Below, one piece after another: positions 56,343 through 64,000 of a DNA stretch of 64,000 nucleotides. The stretch is from Azolla caroliniana. Taxonomy: Eukaryota > Polypodiophyta. A program made the position numbers and the translations under genes. The DNA is taken from NCBI GenBank assembly GCA_043228905.1, contig JBHGNT010000006.1, forward strand, positions 16,864,001-16,928,000. The letters run 5' to 3'. The notes under the pieces were generated by a model. That model made no database searches. It saw only the letters and a program-made list of their open reading frames with translations, and was not told the origin of the DNA. Position 1 is the stretch's first letter, and each line of letters opens with the position of its first letter.

Positions 56343-57286
56343 ACGTCGTTCCTGAATTTTGGCGAAGCTTCACGTTTTTGTCTAGAGGGGTTGAGATGGA
56401 CTTACAATCCCAAGGATCTCTTCGATCCTGAGGAAGTAATGAAGGTCCCCCAGATCCTTCATTTTGAATGATGCCGGAAGCTGAGACTTTACTCAATTGA
56501 TTTCTCTGAGTTCGACGCGGGCGATGACTACATCATCGACATATAGTAGAATACTAATTGGTTTAGTCCGACTTAGCTGAATGAACAGTGAAGAGTCTGA
56601 ATTTGATGAAGCAAACCCCATCCTACGTAACCGCGACGTGATCTTGGCTTTCCAGGCACACGAGGCTTGCTTAAGTCCATACAATGACTTTTTCAATCGG
56701 CAAACTGTCAAGGTGTTTCGTTCGGATAGAAATCCGGGGGGTTGTATCATGTACATTTGTTCCTCAAGATCACCTTGCAGGAACGCGTTCTTTACATCCA
56801 TTTGATGTAAGTGCCACCCCTTTGCCGCTATTACCGCAAGTAAGCCACGAACTGTCATCATCTTCGCGACCGGCGCAAAGGTCTCATTGTAATCGAAGCC
56901 ATGTTTTTGCGCGTAGCCCTTCGCCCCCAATCGGGCCTTATATCGGTTGACTAAGACGTAAGTGTTGTACTTGACCTTGTACACCCACCTGCATCCGATC
57001 AGCTTCACACCCTTGGGGGCGTCAACCAGGTCCCAAGTCTCGTTCTTCGTTAACACGCGCATATCTTCCACCATAGCAGCACGCCAATTTGCGTCCATGG
57101 TTGCTTCTACGTAGCTCTATGGCTCACGCACGTTTGCCACCATCGCCATATAATGCTCATTGTACCTATACCGAATTACGAGATTCTTTTGGCAGGTGGA
57201 TCGACGCAACTTCTGGTTCGCCGATTTAATGGCCCTCTCGGTTGACTTATACCCCATTTTCAGAAGTCCCTCCTTGCTTCTAGTCA
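56343..57286 (-). pseudogene. copia reverse transcriptase fragment
   Basis: The minus frame 57098-56493 encodes most of the copia [74 protein letters not shown] and the active site ILLYVDDVVIA. It continues past a stop to 56343 (MKDLGDLHYFL). Upstream 57286-57117 holds the pre-RT linker. The LTR of copia G cuts it on the right. It plausibly continues at 48761 and 45062 as one copia split by gypsy I and J. Confidence 0.8.
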
Positions 57287-57578
57287 TGTCTATGGAACTA
57301 TGTGTATATATGTATACGTATGCAGAAGATGTTTGCGGACCTGTTCGCTTATGCACAGAAAACAACACACAGAAAATACAGTCAATCGAGACTTAGACAA
57401 TCGATCTAGCTTTAATGGAAAGCTTCTTATTACTTCATTCTCTCTCTGAGATACAATACTCTTCTCGTCATTACTCATTACAATGTTAGGTATTCGCTTA
57501 TATATTAAGCCCTAACTTTTTAACGAGTTCACACTCAGACGGATACAATTTGGAAGGAGTCGGTCTTTTATCCCAACA
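57287..57578 (-). repeat. 3' LTR of copia G
   Basis: About 292 bp, TGTCTATGGAAC...TTATCCCAACA. It is followed by a polypurine-tract complement AACTCCCCCATAAAAGG. No matching LTR exists at the other end of copia G in this window. Confidence 0.7.
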
Positions 57579-60500
57579 AACTCCCCCATAAAAGGACTAC
57601 TCTTTCTTGCATGTACAAGTGTTTGGGATTATCTCTTTTGTAAACCTTGTTTACAAAATTGATCTAAGTTTATATGTTACAAGTCGGTCGACATGCACCC
57701 GAGTCGGCAGATGTATAGGATGTGTCATTATTGTTTCGATCAGATCTTACCTTCTGCTCCTTGTTCGGCTTTCTTCTGCTCGGTCGCTTGTCGTAGCCCT
57801 ATTTTCTTCCTTAGTGCTCCGAAGCGTATATCTGGGAGTGGCTTTGTCAGGCAATCGACGATGTTCACCTCGGTGTCGATCTTCCGGACTTCGAGTTTCT
57901 TTTCGTTTACGAGCTCCCGGATATGATGATACTGTACCTCAATGTGCTTCATCTTCGCATGATAGACGGGATTGTTGATGAGGTGTATTGCACTTTGTGA
58001 GTTGCAATAGATGGTCGACGTTGGTCGGTCGTTTCGGTTTGTAGTTCCGAAGTCCACAGTAAGTCGGTGCAGCCAGATCACTTCCTTCACTGCTTCCGAT
58101 GTTGTTATGTACTCGGCTTCTGTGTTAGACAAAGCCGTGTACTCTTGAAGTTTCGACCTCCATGATATCGCACCACCACCATAGGTGAAGATGTGGCCTG
58201 CTATCGATTTTCGATTGTCCGTGTTCCTGGCATAGTCGAAATCGGTGTAGCCTTCGTCTTCGGCTGAGGTTGTCAGTCTGAAAGTCAGCTGTGCATCTGT
58301 GGTTCCTTTTAGATACCTAAGGATGTTCTTGACGGCCTCCTAGTGCTTCTTTCCTAGGCTTGACATGTACCAGCTGAGCACCCCTACGACATAGGCTAAG
58401 TCGGGTCGGGTCGTCACCATTGTGTACATGATACTTCCTACTGCCGATATGTAGGGTATCTTTCCATTAAGATCTCTCTCCTTGTCCGTTGCAGGAGAGT
58501 CTCTGTCTGATAGTCTAATAGTCTGATCGACATTGGAAGCGGTATCGGTGTTGGCTTCGCATTCTCCATGTTGAAGCGCTTCAGCACCTTGAGGATGTAT
58601 TCGGACTGGGAGAGTCGGAGAGTTTTGGTCGTCCGATTTCACTCTATCCTCATGCCGAGTATGTGTCGGGCTTGTCCGAGTTCCTTCATCGTGAACTTTG
58701 CATGAAGGCTCCGCTTCAGCTTACTGATCTCTACTTGATTGCTCCCTACAATCAACATGTCATCAACGTATAGGATCAAATAGATCCTAGACTCGTCGGC
58801 CAATTGCCAAACATACATGCATGGGCCGGAGTCTATTTTGTTCGTATCCAAGCTGCTGTATGTAGGAGTCAAACTTCTTGTACCACATTCTCGATGCTTA
58901 TTTTAGGCCATATAGACTTTTCTTTAGTCGACATATAAGGTGACTGTCCTCCCCCGTCGTCGTGAACCCTGCCGATTGAGACATGTATATGTCTTCTTCC
59001 AGATCTCCGTGTAGGAATGTCGTCTTTACGTCCATCTGCTCGAGCTCTAGATCTTCTGTCACCACGACTCCTAGTAGGAGTCGGAGGGTGGTCATCTTGA
59101 CTATTGGCGAGAATATCTCGTTGTAGTCAACACCATATTCCTATTTGAATCCTTTCGCGACAAGTCGAGCTTTGTACTTGGGTTTCTCTGAGTTGGATAC
59201 ATACTTGTATCGGAAAACCCATTTGCAAGGTAGCCTCTTCCTTCCAGTTGGTAGTTCGACCAGCTCCCATGTCTGATTCTGATGAATCGAGTCCATTTCG
59301 GATTTCATGGCTTGTAGCCATGTTTCGGCGTTCGGTGCGGCCATAGCTTCTTCATACGTGCTTGGTTCGCCTACATCCGTGTAGTTGACATAATCGAGGC
59401 CCGATTGATAGAACTCTGTTTTCCTTCGAGCTCGTCCAGATCTCCTAGGTGCCGTAATATCTAGTTCGGATCCTTTGATCGGTTCGGATTGCCGATCGGT
59501 ATTTGTTGAACTAGTTGTTTCAGGAGTCTTGTCAGGTGTCCCGCCCCTGGTTTGGGATTTCGGCAGTGTCTGGTTGTCCTCCCCTGTGGTTGTTGTCGAC
59601 TCTTTTTTGACTTGTCTCTGACTCTCTTGGTGACTTTGCCTTTATCGATCCTTGTTGATTCGGCTGTGTCTTTGAAGACTTTGTCTTTGAGTTCGACGAT
59701 AGGACTTGTTGCCGATTCGGTGTTGGCAGGGAAGTTGGCAACTTGTTGGAGTTCGACTGTTTATCGAGTCTCCGATTTGGCCTGTTGGGTCGATCCTTCT
59801 ATGACAGTGCCGCCATCTTCGAAGGATACCTTCTTACCAACTATTTTCTGTTGGTTCCGCTAAGAGAAGATAGAGTCTTCATTGAAGACTATGTCACTAC
59901 TTCGGATCAATTTCCGATTCTCAAGGTCCCATACCCGGTAGCCATAGTCCCCATTGGTTCCATAATCGAGAAATATGCACTTTGTTGCATGGGGTGCCAA
60001 CTTCGTCCTTTTGTCCCTAGGGATAAAGGCGTAGGCTTCACATCCGAATATACGAAGCCTATTGTAGGTCGACTGTTTGCCTCACCATAGTGCCTATGGC
60101 ATTTCGGGCCTGATTGCTCTTGACGGCGCTAGATTTATCAGGTATACTGCCTTTTGCAATGCCTCGGCCCAGAATTGCAGCTTCAGTCCGGCTTGTTGGA
60201 GCATTGCCATCACCCTCTCTTGGATCGTCCCGTTGATCCGTTTTGCCACTCCATTTTGCATGGGTGTGTAGGGAACAGTCTTTTGGTGTTGGATCCCTTT
60301 TCCGGACAGGTACTGTTTGAAGGCTCTGGAGGTGTATTCACCTCCGTTGTCGGATCAAAGTGTCTTCACTCTATATCCCAACTGGTTCTCCACTTCTGAT
60401 ATCCTACGGGTGAAGACCTCGAGCGCTTCGTCTTTGGACTTGATGGAGTATGCCCAAACTTTCTGTGTACAATCATCTACGAATGTGATGAAGTATCGAG

Positions 60501-61160
60501 AGCCACCTAGTGATCGCTCTAGCATGGGCCCACATATGTCTGTGTGCACGAGCTCTAGGAGCTATCGTAACATCTCGTAGTGGAGAGTGTGGACTTCGGG
60601 TCTATTTCCCATATCAACAATGCTCGCAGCAGTCTGTCTTTGCCTGGAGTTTTGGAATGTAGCCGATCGACATCAGCCGATCAAGTCCGGCTTGAGACAT
60701 GTGGCCAAGTCGGCCATGCCATAGGTTCGGGTCAGTTTTCTCGACTACGTTCACGGCCCCTTCAGGGTTGATCGCCATTAATGGGTATAGATTATTATAC
60801 TTATGCCCACTACCGATTTTGAGGTTTCCTCGGCTGATCGCCCATGTCGACTCGTGTAGAGTTGTTCGATACCCGTCTTTGGCTAACATGCCAATGGAGA
60901 CCAGACTCCTCTTTAGATCGGGTACGTTCCGAACTCCGTGCAGGGTTATTGTGTTGCCATTTGGCAATCTGAGGGGAACCTCCCCGGTTCCGGCTATCTT
61001 GCACTCCTACCCGTTTCCCAGTCGGACTGTGCCGCTGGCGTCGGTTGAATAGTTCTAGAACCATTCAATGTTGGGGGTCACGTGAAATGTGGCGCCAGAG
61101 TCTAGTAGCCACGTGTGTGCAACTTGTGCACTGTAGAGGACTTCTCCGATCATTGAGTCC
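57579..61160 (-). pseudogene. copia G protease, integrase, RT and RNase H
   Basis: Protease near 61115-61080 keeps the catalytic D-S-G (WLLDSGATFHVTP). The integrase zinc segment (LWHGRLGHMSQAGLDRLMS) lies near 60740-60680 and its core (FITFVDDCTQKVWAYS) near 60490-60440. RT parts are at 59344-59141 (WELVELPTGRKRLPCKWVF), 59095-58898 (MDVKTTFLHGDLEEDIYMSQ) and 58872-58639 (YLILYVDDMLIVGS). RNase H remains lie at 58260-57740, including a broken N-T-E-A-E-Y block. Several stops and shifts break it; it is not functional. Confidence 0.82.
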
Positions 61161-62165
61161 TCTAAAGAGAGAATTTCTCTGGATCAGGTGTCGGCAACAT
61201 TGATTTGGTTGTCGACTGGAGAGTGGTCCGAGACGGAACGTCCCCGATTCCGCTCGGATCGCCGACCACTCTCTTTTCTTTTATTGACCAGTTGTTGGAA
61301 ACATTGTGGCCAATTTTCTTGTTGTGTATGCAGTACTCACTTGTTCGGCCCGTTTTCAACTTCGACCGATGTCGGTTACCCCTTGTTTTCGATCGGTTGT
61401 AGCGTCAACCGGTTCTGTCAGCTTGTTCTTTTGTTCGACTCTGTCATTCGAATGACTCGCTACCACTAAGGCGTAGGTGGGCTCTGATCTTGCCCTCAGC
61501 ATCTGGAATTGCCGTTCCAAACGTCGTTCGAAAAGGCAGTTGTCGCATCTCACCGCGCGACTGATTGCTTCTATTAATGACTTTGGTTCTTCGGGGAAGG
61601 TCAAGAGTAAATCCTTGACATCATTGCGTAAACCATAACGAAATTGCTCCATCAGTGCTTAATCATCCCAAGGGATATCGACGGCGAGTAGGCGGAAATC
61701 TGCAGCGTATGCAGAGGTTGGACGATCACCTTGGCGTAATCGTCAGATTTTGTTGATTGTTGTCCTTATGCTGTCAGTATCTCCAAAACAGGCTTTAAAC
61801 TCACTTATAAATTCTTCAAAATTGTTTAGTAATGGAGATTCCTTTTCTAACAACAGAGCGAACCATGTCAATGCTAAGCCACTAGGTAGAGTGCCTACTA
61901 GTCCCACTCGTGATGCATCGGTGGGATATCGAGAGGATGCATTTGAATCGCTAAACGTACTTGATTCAGAAAACGTCTAAATTGTGATATCGGGTCCCAT
62001 CAAATTTTGCAGGAAGACTGATCTTGGGTTCTTTGTGAATCCCTTGAGTGCTTGATCCTTGTTGTTGTAGTGATATAATAGTCGCTTCAAGTTGTTGTAC
62101 ACGTTGTTATCGCTAGGGCCGGACAATGGCCTAACACAGGGTGTCTCTTTGAGACACTTCACCAA
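61161..62165 (-). pseudogene. Gypsy-type gag joined to copia G pol
   Basis: From 62165 the minus strand encodes a gag of the Ty3/gypsy type: an N-terminal segment, then SGLALTWFALLLEKESPLLN, EEFISEFKACFGD, and FRYGLRNDVKDLLLTFPEEP near 61650-61590. A degenerate zinc-finger-like HNKKIGHNVSN near 61325-61293 follows in another frame. The copia protease of G then follows with no LTR or polypurine tract between. Stops occur near 61979 and 61660. Either this is a true hybrid family or a rearrangement joined two elements. Confidence 0.65.
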
Positions 62166-62170
62166 AGGGG

Positions 62171-62525
62171 TGTTGCGGTGAGATAGAGTTAAACCAACTA
62201 TTAATGGAACCCTAATTGGTTACTAAGTGGCAAGATCATTATTCACAATACACGCGTAGAATAAATTACACTTAGCACAGAACGGTAATTAACACTGATT
62301 AAGATACAGAACAACAACACTCTATTAATTATCCGCTAATGATTACAATCTAACCAGGCCCTTTTATAGGTCTCCAGCTCTAGGTACAAACCGGTGCCAA
62401 CCGACAACCGGCTACGAACCAGTCCGGATTCGGATCGGCATACCGAATCCGGGTTACTAATCAGCTCCCGATTATTAATTATCCCCTTTTCCCCAATCTG
62501 GACTTCCCTTGCCGGCTGGTTAACA
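62171..62525 (-). repeat. LTR next to gypsy-type gag
   Basis: About 355 bp, TGTTGCGGTGAGATAG...GGCTGGTTAACA. On the minus strand a TATA-like CCTATAAAAGGG lies near 62361-62372, and the element side begins CCCCTTTGGTGAAG, which may be a weak primer site. It has no similarity to the copia G LTR at 57287-57578. Confidence 0.6.
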
Positions 62526-64000
62526 CATGGCATGCCCGTGGGACAGTACCTTGTATGTCGAATCCCACAATCCGGCCTTCATTCATTCTCCAAAATGTCT
62601 AGAATGCTTTGATCTAAGGGTTCTAATGGTTCCTCGGGAAGTTGTTCTATCGTTTACTGCTGTTGTTGTTCCTCCTCCGGTTGTTCCTGTGGCTGTGGCT
62701 GCTCTGCTCTCCGCTCCGGCTCCAGCTATGGCTGCTGTTGGTTGGCATCCGTTGCCTGCGGCTCCGTCGGTCTGACCAGCTCTGTCTCCATTCTTGGCTC
62801 GACTAGTCTTCCTGGCTCTTCCTCCTTTTCCGGCTCAACCGGCCTTGGTGTCTCCTGGTTCTGCTGTCCAGCGTGCACCGGTTCCTGCGGATGACCCTCC
62901 TCTAGTGGCCCCTCCTCAGTACTATCTGGTTGGCTTCCCCTGGCTTTAACCGGTGTTTGTTCTGAAGATGGCTCCTCGTCACTGATGCTAATCGCCATAG
63001 TTTTCTTGGCCACTTCTTGCCGTCGTCGTTCCTGTTCGTACTTTTCGAAACAGAGTTGTTTGTCCAACTGGTCATCATCCAGTTGTGCCACCAACTGGCG
63101 TACCGCCACCCTCTGCTGATGAGCCAAGGATATGAAATCATCCGCTAGTTCCTCCTTTATTGCTTCAATGCTTTCCTTATCCAGATGTAACCTTCGTCGC
63201 CCTCTTTCTGCCGGTTTTCCGCATCTGCCCACAACAACTAGAGCTTTGCTACTTGCTTAGCCCACTTCGACCACTACTGTACTAAGCTTTCTTCCACCAA
63301 TTGCTTCGTTCGATTCCTCCATGCTAGTACGATGTCCCGGATCCGCCCTAGCCCCATCTTCGACTTGTTTTCGGCGGCTTGTTTTTCGTCCTTCAATTGT
63401 TTGATCAAGCTTGCGGTTGCCACTTCTTGGCTTCTGTAGTGCATTAGTTGGGTCTGATATGTCGTCTAAACTTTGTTCAGAGTCATTGTGGCGCGCTCCA
63501 TTTCCGCATGGTGTTGCACTTGCAGGTCCATTCGCTCTTTTGTTGCTGCCGCTAGTTGTTTCGTTACTTCGGCTCCCTTCGACTGCTCTTCCAACAATGC
63601 CGCCGTCAACCGGTTAATTTCCTCCCGGAGTTCTCTGCACTTTTCCTGTTGCTGGTAATTTTCAGTAGTCAATTTCTTATGATCGGCATCCAAATGCTTA
63701 TAATCCCAGTGCAGTCGGTCGAAGTCGTCGGTTTTCTGTTTGAGCTTTTGATTGATAAGCCGGCGAGCGCGGTCCTCACGGTCTTTTTGTTGCCGGAGCT
63801 CTTCTTTGAGGCGCTCAATCTCCACTTTCGCCGTCCTTCGAAGTTTCTCTTTTTCTTGCAGGAGTTTGTCTTTTTCTTCTTTCAGCCGGTCATACGCTTG
63901 ATGGCCTCTTCTCAAGCTTTCCTCTGTTCGGCGGAGGCCGTCGGCCATTCCCGTTCATACTTTTCAAAACGGAGTTGGTTGTCCAATTGGTCATCATCCA
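62526..64000 (-). pseudogene. Broken coiled-coil reading frame, unknown role
   Basis: The minus frame 63948-63466 encodes a highly charged helical protein (RLKEEKDKLLQEKEKLRR; LREEINRLTAALLEEQ) with heptad-like Leu spacing, typical of a coiled coil. After a TAG at 63466 the same character continues (LIKQLKDEKQAAENKSK). A second frame, 63232-62726, has LDDDQLDKQLCFEKYEQERR and an acidic Pro/Glu/Gln tail. The D-D-D-Q-L-D block recurs at the window edge (63950-64000), so part of the unit is duplicated. I do not recognise a family. It may be an accessory or gag-like frame of a retroelement that runs off the window. Confidence 0.5.

Overview
The window is nuclear DNA of a land plant, very probably one with a large, transposon-filled genome. 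The evidence is two split plant-type genes (a DUF936 family gene and a methyl-CpG-binding-domain gene) with GT-AG introns, many plant LTR retrotransposons with initiator-Met-type primer sites (TGGTATCAGAGC and variants), and a telobox-like motif (AAACCCTAACCCTAAAC) in one LTR family. I cannot place the species. Nothing points to bacteria, organelles or a complete virus.

Layout. 1-10440: a gypsy-like non-autonomous LTR element (about 496-4006) abuts a decayed copia element (4007-8688). That copia lies in the 3' end of a second copia (8689-10255), which also holds a solo LTR flanked by a perfect 5-bp duplication. 11191-17952: the DUF936 gene on the + strand, four exons, with an in-frame TAG and two further frame problems. 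18341-26726: an internally deleted gypsy element, split by a LINE 3' fragment (18965-25580), which is itself split by a copia (20408-25156): a three-level nest. 28767-33069: the MBD gene on the - strand, three exons. Its first intron is filled with diverged copies of the start of exon 2. 33528-45062: a mosaic of copia and gypsy pieces, including an inverted pair of LTR-like arms (36233-37031) with perfect heat-shock-element motifs. 45063-48622: a short gypsy-type element with an intact 534-codon gag and no polymerase. 48762-56342: a related gypsy element on the - strand with recognisable gag, protease, RT, RNase H and integrase. 56343-62525: copia RT/RNase H/integrase remains joined to a gypsy-type gag. 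62526-64000: a broken coiled-coil reading frame of unknown role.

How the parts relate. Only the DUF936 and MBD genes look like host genes, and the transposon nest separates them. Nearly all transposon reading frames carry stops or frameshifts. The clearest exception is the gag of the 45063-48622 element, which could have been mobilised by enzymes from its 48762-56342 relative: both share a primer-site sequence (TGGTGAACCCGACGTGAA) and gag homology. I found no complete new defence or metabolic system. The most unusual signals are the exon-like repeat array in the MBD intron, the heat-shock-element/inverted-LTR unit, tRNA-derived modules inside LTRs, and two copia/gypsy junctions. All coordinates come from reading by eye; splice sites and LTR ends are good to a few bases where stated and otherwise approximate.
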